From contig JAWZYU010000013.1 of the NCBI GenBank assembly GCA_038380435.1, positions 11,545,901-11,609,900 on the forward strand: 64,000 nt of DNA, in the 5' to 3' direction. Shown one piece after another: positions 20,130 to 31,322 of this stretch (positions are counted from its first letter, which is position 1; every line of letters starts with the position of its first letter). The stretch comes from Ryuthela nishihirai. Taxonomy: Eukaryota > Arthropoda > Arachnida > Araneae > Heptathelidae. The position numbers and the translations under genes were made by a program. Below the pieces are notes generated by a model. It saw nothing but the letters and a program-made list of their open reading frames with translations. It ran no database searches and was not told the DNA's origin.

Positions 20130-22020
20130 TACTAAAGGCTTCAGTCTTTAATAGTCAGAGAATGGGTCTTTGCTCCATGCTTGCGATTTGGGGACTATTT
20201 GATATTGTCAGCATTCCCTTTCTCTATAAACATAATTTCTTTAAACATCCTACTAACCATTTCTCTCCATAGGTAATTGGAATGGGGTCTCTGCACAAAG
20301 CTTATTCCATTGATGTCCTCACACAAGAATTCCACCATTATAATTTAGATATTCTCGGCCTGCAAGAGACCAGATGGACAGATAAAGGTCAGATTCTTAA
20401 ATTTCTCTTTTCAGGGAGGGATGATAAGCATCACCAAGGCGTAGGGCTGCTTCTCAGCAGACACACCAGTGATGCTCTTCTAGGCTATAAATGATTAAGT
20501 GAAAGGTTTCTTACAGCCAAATTTTAGAGTGAACAGTAAACATTAAAGACTTGAATGTTATCTGTTGTTTTGCCCCCACTGAAGATGCGATGAGGATGAG
20601 AAGGATAGGTTTTATGGACAATTTCAGGATATTTTGAATTATGCCAGGAAAGAAGATACTACACTTGTTCTTGGTGACTTCAATGCCAAAGTAAGTACTG
20701 ATTCTCACCTTTGGGGGAGGGGTGATAGGCCCTTTAGGTATTGGTAGCTGCAATGGGCAACGTCTTCTACAAGTAAGTAAATGTAATGGTTTGAGAATAA
20801 CTTACATGTATTACAAACACTACGACATACATCATAAGTACACATGGGTTTCCCCTGATGGGCTGCATAAGAATATGATTGATTATATGTTAACAGGAAG
20901 TGGGCTAGTTCTGTTAGGAATACCAGGTCTTACAGGGGAGATGAAATTGGATCTGACATATTACCTTGTTAAAAGTGTTTCCAAACTTAAGAAGTGTTAT
21001 GCTAAGGTTAAAATATTTACCTTTAATTCTGAAGCCCTGAAAGATCCAGTTATAGCTAAAACTTACCATCATAGGTTACTTAGTCATTTATGACAGTCAT
21101 GGTTTGCTTACTACTGAAGTTGAGGAAAAATGGGACCATTTTAAACAGGCGTTTCTTGAAACTAACAGTACTCTTTTACGAAAAAAGGTACAGAGGAAGC
21201 AAAATTATTTGAGTGATAAAGCACCTGTTGAGCTTATTTCAGTAAGAAAAAACTTCAGGAATGCCATTAATCAATACCCTACTAGTCCTAATAGAAAGCA
21301 TTACAAAGAGCTTAATAAATATGTAAAGGACAGTCAGCAGCTGATGAGAATCTTTGGCTCGCTGGCTTTGCTGACAAAGCTTAGAAGCAGTTAGACAGCA
21401 CAAGAGCAGAGGTGATGATGCAATGATACTGGTGAATGCATACTGATGATGTGTGGCATGAGATTAACAGACAAATAGGGATTGCTGTTGGGACTTTTAA
21501 GAATCTACGGAGAGTGTGGGAAAATAGGCATATACACCTAAAGACTAAAATTAGACTGCATAATAATTTGATTCTTTATAGTGTTAGTTATGGTAATGAA
21601 ACCTGGATCCTATGTAAACAACATAACAGTAAACTTGATGCTTTCGATTCTAGATTGTTACATAACATCTTGGGCAGTAGGTGGGTTCAACTTTGTAAGT
21701 AATGATCAGGTTAGGCAAAGAAGTTGGTAACCTCCTTTAAGCAGCATATTTTGCAGAGAGAGACTCTATTGATTTTGCTATGTTGCATCTATGGATAATT
21801 ATAGATTAGAGAATAGGGTTATGAACAGTATGCCTAAAGGCCTCAGAAAGAGGGGTAGACTTAGGATGCGATGGGGATAACTAAATAGGACTTTGTTAGA
21901 ATTGGTATGCAGTGGTCAGATGAAGTAGATGTAGCTCAGGACAGATATGCTTGAAGAACTAAATTGCATGGTCTGGTTGGACCTCAATAGCCCATCTTTG
22001 CTTGAGGATGATGATGTTAT
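20130..22020 (+). mobile_element. RTE-like LINE, endonuclease plus 3' end, RT deleted
   Basis: From about 20130 the sequence follows the element from the start of the endonuclease (LQETRWTDKGQI at about 20357) through LVLGDFNAKVSTDS-like and YTWVSPDGLHKNMIDY blocks to a linker ending near 21395. At about 21420 it jumps to the post-RT region (DDVWHEINRQIGIAVGTFKN). It ends in CTTGAGGATGATGATG at 22016. The catalytic RT core is entirely missing, and many stops disrupt the remainder. Confidence 0.82.
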
Positions 22021-22153
22021 GTTTAATAAACAGTACTATACTACAATTATAAAATTTTAACATAAACAGTACCAGCCCAAAGTATTTTTTTCCCCTTTTT
22101 GCCATCCTTAATAATGTTTTTATATCCACACACCCACCTCTAGAAAAAAAATT

Positions 22154-22304
22154 GTTTTACGTACCTCGTGATTTTACTTTTTTTCTTGCCACCTCCAGTT
22201 ATAGTATAATTTTTGTTACCTGAAATGATCCTACCACATTTCACGAGGTCACCTGAAATTGTCACCTGAAATGATCCTACCACAAATCACGAGGTACGTA
22301 AAAC
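22154..22304. mobile_element. 151-bp MITE with perfect 21-bp terminal inverted repeats
   Basis: The ends 22154-22174 and 22284-22304 are exact reverse complements, beginning GTTTTACGTACCTCGTGATT. Inside, the phrase CACCTGAAATGATCCTACCA occurs once in full and once as TACCTGAAATGATCCTACCA, with CACGAGGT beside it. No coding sequence is present. The superfamily cannot be called because the target duplication is not obvious. Confidence 0.65.
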
Positions 22305-22480
22305 ACATTTGTCTCTGCGTATATTTTTCTGCCTCCATATTTGAAACAAAATGTCAAATATAACATTAAATCATTAGCAACAATATTTCAACTTTACCAT
22401 GTTTGAAACAATATGTAAAGACACTTTACATTTTCATAATTTTGATTTTGAGTTGAAATTAAAACAAGTCCATCCAATTA

Positions 22481-23233
22481 TTGGGTTGTTGCAAATGAAA
22501 TGGCCGTTGAATGATGTCAGGTTTCTATTGGTTGCGGAAGAAAGCAAGCGCTGAGGTTAATGCAATTTTTTATGTCGTGGCAATGTCACACACATGGGTG
22601 ATGCAATTGCAGTATTTATTTCATTCAATGAGCATTAAACATTGAATACTACCGACATCAAGTCAATCATGGAACCCAGTGAATTAAGGTTGATATACCT
22701 TTACAAGTTCAAATTGGGAAATTCTGCAGCGGCTGCAGTAAAAAACATCAATAAAGCATTCGGTGGAGGAACAAGTAATGAGAGATCCACTCGCCGTTGG
22801 TTTGCAAAATTTCACTCAGGAGATTTGAGGCTAAAAAACAAATGCCGTGGCCATCATCCTTCCTCCATTGATTTGAATGAATTAAAGGATTTAATCGAGT
22901 CAGATCCATGACAAACTGTACGAGAGATCACCCAAACATTAAATGTACACTTTTCAACTGTTTCAAGGCACTTGGCAATAATAGGAAAAGTAAGGAAGCT
23001 CGACAAGTGGGTGCCTCACGAACTCACTGATGAAAACAAAGCATGGCGTTTGGAAGTGTGTTCTTCTCTCTTAAGAAGAAGTAAAGAAGAAAGGTTCCTG
23101 CAACAAATTGTGACTGTGGATGAGAAGTGGATATTCTCTGACAATCGCATGACAAATTGTGCCTTAAGCACTTTTTTATTCTCTTCTTTTTCAATTGTCC
23201 TTAAAATCGGCCATTTCTTTTGCAACAACCAGA
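22481..23233 (+). mobile_element. Mariner-like element, internally deleted, with TIRs and TA sites
   Basis: The left end TTGGGTTGTTGCAAATGAAA and the reverse complement of the right end TCTGGTTGTTGCAAAAGAAA form terminal inverted repeats. They are bordered by TA at 22479-22480 and 23234-23235. The 753-bp length is well below a full mariner (about 1.3 kb), in keeping with loss of the C-terminal half of the transposase. Its right end lies only about 120 bp from the dynein exon at 23356. Confidence 0.8.
22642..23160 (+). pseudogene. Mariner transposase, N-terminal part
   Basis: The reading begins near 22669 with MEPSELRLIYLYKFKLGNSA, the first helix-turn-helix. RRWFAKFHSGDLRLKNK and DEL-like linker follow, then a stop at 22909-22911. 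VREITQTLNVHFSTVSRHL (second helix-turn-helix) and QIVTVDEKWIFSDN, which holds the first catalytic Asp, come next. The two later catalytic residues are deleted. Family identity is clear; activity is excluded by the stop and the deletion. Confidence 0.85.
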
Positions 23234-23355
23234 TATTACTACACTGCCTTAAAATTTTGCCACCCCGAGTGACTGCTTCGAATCCTTTACTGTTGGGCTG
23301 GCCCTGAGCACAATTAAGAAACAAGCAACAAATCAGAAATAAGAAAATTTACAAC

Positions 23356-23582
23356 CTTTGAAAATATTCATTACAACGGTGTGCTACAGAATCATGAATA
23401 ATTCCCATTGATTCCATGAGCTGATATTTCACTTCTTCATCACACTGAATATCAAAGGTGGAGATGGAATGTGTAGAGACAGCAACAAGAGCATCTCTTG
23501 GCCAAGGTGTTAACCAGTCCATTGTGCATCCAGATATAAGGCCTGGAAATTTTAAGGACCTATTTCGAAACTTATCACCTGC
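23356..23582 (-). CDS. DNAH5-like: Axonemal dynein heavy chain, exon c (AAA4)
   Basis: This internal exon of 227 nt encodes GDKFRNRSLKFPGLISGCTM, then DWLTPWPRDALVAVSTH, and ends ...HRCNEYFQ plus two bases of an Arg codon. It is the well-known FPGL..GCT.DW..WP..AL block of AAA4 in axonemal dynein heavy chains. The acceptor is ACTTTTAG/GCAGGT and the donor is CAAAG/GTTGTA, a weaker site than the others. Phase 0 at its start matches the end of the exon at 34385. Its two leftover bases join the single base opening the exon at 9606 to give Arg. Conserved W and P residues are kept and there is no stop, so it looks functional. Confidence 0.93.
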
Positions 23583-23799
23583 CTAAAAGTAAAAAGACAT
23601 AAATCGTCATAAAAAACATAATAAAAACATATGAATAACAACAAATACATACAAAGTACAATAAAATATGGCTTCTATGAACAAAAGGATAGCTATAAAT
23701 TATCACAAAATCTTGTGAACCTTTGAATAAGAAGTTGCACAATCATATTTTAAAAAATGTAAAACTTTTTTTTTTTTTTTGGCCTTCTACTGCCAAATA

Positions 23800-24523
23800 C
23801 AGGGTGATTAAAAAGTCGCTGTGCACCAGATAAAGAATGAGAGATTCATACCTGTACAATTATAATAAATGTTGAAAATGTGTCTTCTGTGTCTCCAGAC
23901 ATTTAGTGACAAGCTGAACTGTGTGACGTCGTTCAGCACAGCACAGTTCACATTCTGAATCTATTCTGTGATGGCCGTCTTCAAATCATCAACTATGCAG
24001 GGATTGTCCAAACACACAGAGTTTTTCTTTCCACCCCAGAGATAAAAATCGGGTGGGGAGAGATCTGGGGATCTTGGAAGCCAAATGTTTTTCAAAATGA
24101 TTCTGTCCCCAAACATGTCGTGCAAGAGTGCCATAAACATATGCGATGTGTGGGCCATGGTGCCATCCTGCTGAAAGTAGGTCCTGTTAATTTCATCTTC
24201 TGACAATTATGCAAAGAAAAGATAAAGACTATTGTAACAGTATCATTGGGAGTTGACAGTCTCAGAGAGAAAAAAAGAGTCCAACTACGCACTAAGCAAA
24301 ATTCCAACCAAAACTGCCACAATGCACATCTACAGTGCCTGACTAGTTGGCTCAATGTAGCTCACTGACTTGGCAGAAAGGCAACCGCGTCTCTCCCACT
24401 AACATCACACTAACGCCATCACGTGTCCCTAAATGTCTCGAGACACACTACACACACTTTTTACAGTTTATTGTAATGGTACAGGTATTCCTCATCAGAT
24501 GCACAGACTTTTTGATCACCTTG
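23800..24523 (-). mobile_element. Tc1/mariner-superfamily element, deleted, with TIRs and TA sites
   Basis: The left end CAGGGTGATTAAAAAGTC and the right end GACTTTTTGATCACCTTG are imperfect reverse complements (two mismatches), flanked by TA at 23798-23799 and 24524-24525. The element is 724 bp and carries only a central transposase segment on the minus strand. It lies within 0.6 kb of the other mariner, on the opposite side of the dynein exon at 23356-23582. Confidence 0.8.
23961..24206 (-). pseudogene. Tc1/mariner-type transposase fragment
   Basis: The 81-residue frame reads TYFQQDGTMAHTSHMFMALL, with the second catalytic Asp in QQDG. WLPRSPDLSPPDFYLWG follows, where a DDD/DDE transposase has its third acidic residue. 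The N-terminal DNA-binding domain and the first catalytic residue are absent. Only short flanking pieces can be read in other frames. The motif pairing is characteristic of the IS630-Tc1-mariner superfamily; the subfamily is not determined. Confidence 0.8.
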
Positions 24524-24611
24524 TATTTAATTCATTGTAAGTTATTTATCATAAACTGAGGAGTTGAAATTTCTATGGGACAAATGAAAATATTATTAAT
24601 GAAGGATTTCC

Positions 24612-25085
24612 TATAGGTTTGAATGTTAATTTGTTGCTGTGCTCCAACTGAGAATGAGGTCAGGTTTTATGAATATATTCAGAATATATTTAATTCTGTC
24701 AACAAAGAAGATATTACACTTCAGCTTGTTGACTTCAATAAGGTTGCATATAACTACAACTGATTATTTATTAAGAGTAAATGGGATAGCTCTACTAGAA
24801 ACATCAGGTCATACTAAGACAAAATAGGGTCTTACCTTGTTACACCTGTCTTGCAATTGAATATAAATACTGTTATAAGGTTAAAAGAAAAAATAAAGTC
24901 TCAAAGACACTCAAATAGGCCTACCTTGAAAGCCTACTTTGAATGAAAAGTTACTAAGTCATTATGATAATTGTGGTTTTCTTACTACTGAGGTTGAGGA
25001 AGATGGGGACTATTTTAAATAGTCTATTCTTGAAATCAATAATCATCTTCTAGATAAAAAGCAGCAGAAGATTGGTTGGTTGTTA
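24612..25085 (+). mobile_element. RTE-like LINE, highly decayed middle fragment
   Basis: Ordered matches to other copies include GAATGTTAATTTGTTGCTGT (end of the endonuclease strand), GAAGATATTACACTT..TTGACTTCAAT and GAAAAGTTACTAAGTCATTATGA. GAGGTTGAGGAAGATGGGGA also matches. Several internal deletions are evident. No usable reading frame remains. Confidence 0.6.
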
Positions 25086-27065
25086 GGGATTTAATGGGGC
25101 ATTGGCAACTCAAGCCATAATGTACCAAAAAAAAAAACGATAAAAATAAACCATAAAAAACAGGAAAACCCACAATCAAAATTTAAAACATCATAAAAGA
25201 CAAAACATGAATATGGTAAAGTGCACAACAAAGAACACTGATATTGCAGTTGGAGTATAAATAACAAGGTTGTTTAATAATACTTAAAAAAATGATAGTG
25301 TATAAATAAGAATTAAAACAATGATATGTGTATAAATCTATATAATAAAAGATGTCTGTGTGTGTATCTGTCTGTAGCAGCCATAACTCATCGGGAAATC
25401 AAAGTATACGCCTCAAATTTTCAGAGAATATTTCTGGTTGTGGTCCGGATTGCAGTGCCAAATTTCAGGTCGAAAGTCCAAAAGGGGGTTTACTACATGC
25501 AAAAATATTTACTATGCTATGAAATGAACAAGAATATGCTATGAATGAAATGCCATGCTATGAAACAAGAATTATGTCAAATGTATTGTTGCCATTTTCT
25601 GCTCCCTAACTGTGAAAATAAAGAGTTAAAATAGCATTTTAATCTGGTGCTGTTACCAGATTCCTCACAATTCTAAAGGCATTATTGAAGCATTCCATTG
25701 CAGCTATGGACCTGATTTGTTAATCAAACATGGGGTCGGGCAGTGGGAACCCGCCTATGAAATTTGGGACCTTTTGATGAAGTACATTGGGAACAACAGA
25801 ATGCCAAAATCTGATGAAATAAATATCTCAATCATTTGCCATGGGCTCTGAAAGCATGTGCTGAGTCAGCAATGACCTTTGCAACACCGGGAAATTCTTC
25901 GTATTCAAACTGTGTAAAATTTTTTTTTTTGGGGGGGGGGGGGGTTACTCACAAAACCAACCTTTAGTGCAGGAAACAATAGAATATGCAGATTAAAAGT
26001 GAGACATGAGCTGTCACAATTTGTGTAGAAACAAAGCCACGGCCAAATGGGAACCTGATTTTTAAACCAATCACTGGGACACATAGGGATGCTGTGCAGG
26101 AAATTTGGACTGTGCAGATGAATATTACGGGAGTTATAAAGTAGCAAAATCTGTGGTAATGGTAATAAAATCTCGATAGATTACGCAGAAACTAAGCCAT
26201 GGGCTAAGAAGAGTGCTCGCTGACATCAACAACAATCCGGGCAAATTTCTTTCTGTTGAAAATCAGTGCTAAAGTGTTGGGGGGGGTGGGGTCTTACAAA
26301 ATTTACCTTTAATGCAGTGAGAATAAGAATATACAGGTTAAAAGTGATACCTGGGCAGCACCGGGTAGATTCAGCTAGTAAAAAATAAAAATAAAATCTT
26401 CTCATGTGTGAACAACCCAGGTTACATATAATGAAAAACAACAATAATGCAAAAACAAAGTCTATTAAAAATAGCCAGAAGAGTGTAAAAATGAAAACAT
26501 AGGTGATAAAAAGCAATGATCAGATAAAATATATCCGAGTGTAAGAGGCTCAGATGTAAAATAGTGGAAGCTAAAATTCACATGCCATTCAAAGTTAAAA
26601 CATGGACATTCGATTAAAATTTGTTCAACTGATAAAATGGTTATCACAAAACTCACACTTAGGCTTGTTGTCTGCCTGTAGAAGAAATGCATGTCTGATA
26701 AACAAAATGACCTAAGTGGAGCAGAGCAAGCACAACTTCTTCCTTGTGATTCTTGCAGAAAAATTATTGCCCTGTTTTGATAATAGGCTTGATCTCAACA
26801 AGTTTGTTTGCGATCAGTTCAGGTCAAGATCTCTGCCACTATGTCCAGAGTTCAATGGTAAAACACTGATGGAAGTCCAGTTATGGAACAAGCAGCAGGG
26901 AGCCAGCTGAAGCAGCAGCATCTACCAAGTCATTGCCCTGATGCTAATATGACCAGGCACCCAAAAGAACAGGATGTTCATGGTGGTTCCAGACAATGGA
27001 GCTGCTGGTGGATCTTGCAGAGAAAGGGTGAGGCCTAGGACACACTGATACCAGTGCCTACATAA
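25086..27065 (-). mobile_element. I-type LINE 3' end, split by a Helitron
   Basis: Minus-strand RNase H-region sequence (27065-26800) is followed by the C-terminal zinc motif, reading CEFCDNHFI and then ILIECPCFNFEWH at about 26670-26570. An AT-rich 3' UTR runs to 25086, interrupted by the Helitron at 25337-26378. Landmarks GTCAAGATCTCTGCCACTAT and AAGTCATTGCCCTGATGC match copy B at 52.56-52.70 kb. It is a 5'-truncated copy. Confidence 0.65.
25337..26378. mobile_element. Non-autonomous Helitron
   Basis: The left end is TCTATATAATAAAAGATGTC, a common Helitron start. The right end is a small hairpin ACCTGGgcagcaCCGGGT followed by AGATTCAGCTAG. The element lies between A (25336) and T (26379), the target preference of Helitrons, and has no terminal inverted repeats or target duplication. 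It is 1,042 bp and lacks Rep/helicase coding. Two internal segments each run from a G-rich tract to an ..AAAAGTGA.AC stretch, suggesting an internal duplication. Confidence 0.75.
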
Positions 27066-27399
27066 TTTGAATGCCTGCTGATTTTTGCAAATCCCCATGT
27101 TAACAAGTGCATATAGGAAGCTTCAGAACTTGATACATAAGGGCAGCATCATTCTGCAGTAAGCTAAATTATGCTAACAGTAAGTATACAGCCATTACCT
27201 CCATAACTAGATGCCTACCATATTGAACGAAACCTTGGCAACACCTGTTTATGGATCAGACACTAGATGTCGTTGGCTACAAGTTCATACCATTGTGAAA
27301 GTTAATTCATAGTAGTGGGTAGTTTGTAAGTTTTTCTTCTCAGTGTTCACAGTCATTTTGAGAAATTTTGTATTCAAATTACAGCACATCATATTTACA

Positions 27400-27520
27400 A
27401 TGGTATATTGTGTTGTTCCCCATTGTAATTCAGATACCCGTAAGGATAAATTTTCTTTCCATGAACTTCCTAGTGATTGTGATTTGCATCAAAAGTGGCT
27501 AAGAGCTATATCTAGACAAG
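27400..27520 (+). CDS. THAP zinc-finger domain, first coding exon (candidate)
   Basis: Starting at ATG 27400, the frame reads MVYCVVPHCNSDTRKDKFSF, then HELPSDCDLHQKWLRAISRQ. This matches the N-terminal half of the C2CH THAP DNA-binding domain: C-x4-C, the F-x-F-H-x-L/F-P core and the invariant W. Translation past 27520 hits a stop within three codons, but the exon ends exactly on a good donor, ACAAG/GTAAAT, at the usual position of an intron in THAP domains. The second half (C-x2-H) was not found downstream. THAP domains occur in transcription regulators and P-element-like transposases. It lies antisense within a dynein intron. Confidence 0.65.
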
Positions 27521-29427
27521 GTAAATTCTTCTGAAGTTCTCGTCACAATAATAGATGATATTACAATTTTATTATAACTATGCTGACAAATTTTGAAATA
27601 CTATTGAATAGTTTATTTTAAGTAAACATAAATCCTTAAAGTAGGTTGACCAGATTTACAGAAGTAGATCCAGGGACTTTTGAAAATTCAATCTGAAATC
27701 AGTTGCTAATGGTTGCTTAGTTTGACAACTCGTAATTAATGACTTTTAGATTTCTTAGATGAACTTTTCAGTCATCTGCATTACAGACGGATTGTTTTAT
27801 TAAAGTAGTTGTTGTGACTATTTATTTATTTATTTATTTATTTACACTTCGCAAACTGTGGGATGTTTAGTGCTTCACTTCTGTTCCACAGTAATTTGGT
27901 TTTTATTAACGCCAAATATAAAGTTATGAATAGAAAGAATAGCAAAACACGTAAAACACAGTAAACAAACTAGGAAAGAAAGCACAATTTACATTAATGC
28001 TAATTTTGCATCTCAACTGGTCTTGAAAATTTGTTGAAAAAATTGATAAATGAATTTCTATTAGTAAAAGATCTGCTCATGCCAACAGTTAATATGTAAA
28101 AATAAATTATGGGAACATTTCCTTGTTAGGGATGGAGGTTTTCATCCAGGGGCTGTCCTGGATGATGGGGAAGTCTGGTCACCCAACCTTAAAGTTAAGA
28201 ATATAGGAACTTGATTTTCCAGTGACCTTAGTTTAGGTTTTGTGCAAAGTTTAATAAAATCTAGTCGTTGCAAAAAAAAGTTAGCCCTTTTTACAGATAA
28301 AATTGAACAAAATCAGATTTTTGCATCAGATTAAACATTAATTTCTTACTTTTTAATATTAAAACTTCAAAAATATTAAAACATTAAATTGTAAAGGTTC
28401 ATTACAAATGCTTGTCTGAAAGCAAAGCATTTATTTTTGGGTTCATTCAGGTAATGCAGTACTTTTGCCAGGTGTGGAACTAATAAATTATTAACTTATG
28501 CCATTATGCTATAGAAAATAATAAAATTACCCTCATTATAGTTTAATGTATTGCAATAAAACCCTTACTGTCCAACTTCAGTAACTCAAATATGCTTCCT
28601 TTTTCATGCCATTTTACATATATTTCATAAAGAGCAGTAATTAATAATTTTGCTCGAACAACTGATATTTTCATTTATGCATATTGTAAAAGCCATTTGG
28701 CCAAGCATGACATTAAAGTATTTTAGATCATAAATTACACTAATAATAAACCCAATTTAAAACCAAAAAATAGTAAATTATCCCTTAAGCAGTGCCACAG
28801 TGATCTGAAAAGAGCTTGCCAATGTATAAGCAAAAGATGTGAGGAAGCCATGACCTCAGCAAAAAGACAACATAAGAAACAGCCATGCTTTTTCCAGGTT
28901 CCTCTGTTTCACAGCCAAGCACATTCACCATTTCATTACTGTCACAGCTCACTAATATAGAATTATATTTTTTTTATTCTACAATTTACTACAATTCAGA
29001 TGAAATATGCTTTTAGAGATTTGAATAATTTTAGCTAGAATAAACACAAAGATGATAGTAAAGTATAAACATTATTGCTTTCATTTTAACTCGCTTAAAT
29101 TAACTATATATTTCAGATATATAAACAGGCAATGCTATTTTTTAACCCAATTTATAGCTTTTCATGCAGTTGTGATTGACATCACTTTCCCTTCAGTTGC
29201 ATTGTTCCATGAAAAGCTTTTTTGAAAATTGAGCTCTATATTCATATATTTTCTATCTCTAGCACAATGTCATTAAACATGAATGGGTAATCCTCTCAGT
29301 TTCTAATAAAATGGTCACATTATCCCTAAATTTCTATTGCAGATCTGGTTATTTTAACCTTTTTAGGGGTGGGTGTTTTTCAGTCAGTAGCACACTGGGT
29401 GAGACATTAGGCCAAAGCTCTGTACAG
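27521..29427. other. AT-rich intronic DNA, no supported gene
   Basis: A (TTTA)n run lies at 27822-27845. Otherwise this is AT-rich sequence without recognisable transposon domains. A short frame around 28795-28935 is open but matches no family I know. If the THAP exon is real, its next exon may lie here or further right, but I could not pick out the C-x2-H half. Confidence 0.4.
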
Positions 29428-29596
29428 AACTATGCATTAGGGCTAGTAGGGTATTGATTAAGGACATTCCTGAAGTTCTTTCTCTCTTAAATAAGGTCAA
29501 GTGCCTTATCACTCAATTTTGCCTCATCTGCTTCTTTTTTCCTGAAAGAGCACTGTTAGTTTCAAGAAAAGCCTGTTTAAAATGGTCCTATTCTAC
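29428..29596 (-). mobile_element. RTE-like LINE fragment
   Basis: GGGCTAGTAGGGTATTGATT, the AGGACATTCCTGAAGTTC block and AGCCTGTTTAAAATGGTCCT match the linker region of the minus-strand copies at 11.55-11.70 and 48.79-48.95 kb. Only about 170 bases remain and frames are broken. Confidence 0.8.
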
Positions 29597-31015
29597 CTAG
29601 CTACCATATACAGACATAAACAGAATTACTTGTCATAAATTATCACTTGAACAATTGTCTATTTTGGTTATATTAAATTTAGAATATTAATTTATTATAC
29701 ATGCATTTTATTATATATCTTAATTTATTTTACAAAGAACTGTAAAAAATGAGATATGATTATAAAATGAATTATAAATAGTTATTAAAAAATTAAAAAA
29801 AAAACTATAATGACAGTTGCTGGTATTAAGCTGAAGGCCTTTAAGTCCAAAAAAAAAAAATTACAATTCATTTAATCATCTAAGGTACACATTACTGAAT
29901 GGAAAATGTTGTTAAAATATAACATTAGCATTCTCTTATATATCATATGTTCAACACATTTTATATTTTCATCTTTAATGTTTTTAAATTCTTCACACAT
30001 AAGTGTCCTTCTTTGGCACAAAAAAAAGATGGCAGCCCAGTTCAAATTCTATTGGTCATGAAGGTTTAGGCTTGTTGAGCCTGCCAAATGAAGATATTCA
30101 CTAAGTAATAAGATATTAAACAATAATTAGAGGTACATATTGCGATAATTAAAATTAAAGCAATTTAATTCTCTATGACACTGTTAAATGTTTTTAAGCA
30201 CTTCAACACATGTCTATGTAATATGTCAAATAATGATTTCAAAACGAATATAAAAATGATATTATTTAGATATGACAAATAATGAATACTAAATCTGAAA
30301 TTCATTTTTTATGATTATTTCTGGTAGCCTAATGGATGAGTCACCCTGCTCAGAAGGAATTATGAAAAGTGAATTTAATTTAAATTTTTAGTTATAAAAT
30401 TTTACACCGATGGCAGCAGTGGATTCACAAGTCAAAATTACTCATTATTAAGCTCATTACCCAAAATAAAGTTTAATATCCTACTTATAAATCATTTTCT
30501 TACCAACATAAGTAGATATTCTTGTATTCATTACATATTTATCAAAGAATTGCTAAAAAACTATTAGAATAACTTATTATTATTAAAAACATAAATCAAA
30601 TTTACAATAGTAGTAGTTGCAAATGTATGTGTCAGCTGTGCTGTTACCATATGAATTCTGTAAAGAAACAACAATCTAGAAGTACAGTGAAAAAAAAAAG
30701 ATGCAGGCCATAGAAATAGCATCTGGGCAAAAATACATGCAGTGGTCAGACACAGTCAACAGTGAAGTGGAAAGGAGTAGGAAAGATTACACTTCTTAGG
30801 CCCCTGATCAACCATGTTGTGCTGCTGATTTTATGAGGTGCAAAAGGGAGTTTGATGGGGGCACACTCCAAGCAAGCTCTTCTTTTGAAAATGGTGTTAT
30901 GGTAATGGTCAGATATTTGTCACCTGTTCAACAAAAACCCTTTGGATTTGTCTACCATTTATCAACAACATATGCTTCACATCTTTCTCCTCACAAACAG
31001 TGCATTCTATTCAGT
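29597..31015. other. AT-rich intronic DNA with one short dispersed repeat
   Basis: A partial copy of the Penelope-associated repeat lies at 30118-30232 (GACACTGTTAAATG, then TTTTTAAGCACTTCAACACA). The rest is AT-rich and I recognise no coding sequence or transposon end. The open frame at 30833-31087 has no domain I know. Confidence 0.45.
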
Positions 31016-31322
31016 CAGAGCTGGTATGAGGCGGGTTCAGCATGTTCCACGGAACCTGTCCCCACACTCCACAAAAAGCTCTTATAAAAAATGAAATTTC
31101 AGTCAATTTTGATAAGATTTTGTGGCAAAAAAGCGAGAAAAAATATGTAATATTTATAATATACTCAGTGTTCCTATAAGCTGTATGTGGATATATATCA
31201 CACTTTGTACTTATAATAAATAATTTATTATTATAAAATTTAGAAATACAACATATAATGCATTTTTTTTGGCTCTGCACAATTTTGGAACCCGGCCCCA
31301 CAAAACGTTCATGCCGGCCCTG
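31016..31322. mobile_element. Possible hAT-type MITE
   Basis: The left end CAGAGCTGGTATGA and the reverse complement of the right end CAGGGCCGGCATGA are similar and have the CAGxGCxGG start typical of hAT transposons. Further similarity extends inwards (GGGTTC and the CCCCAC region). The adjacent bases ATTCTATT (31004-31011) and ATTCTACT (31323-31330) could be a decayed 8-bp duplication, but this needs a 4-base extension at the left end. The call is tentative. Confidence 0.4.

Noticed and set aside
28795..28935. A short plus-strand frame with several Cys residues after an AG, considered as the second THAP exon
   Set aside because: It lacks the C-x2-H spacing and the conserved residues expected after the W of a THAP domain.
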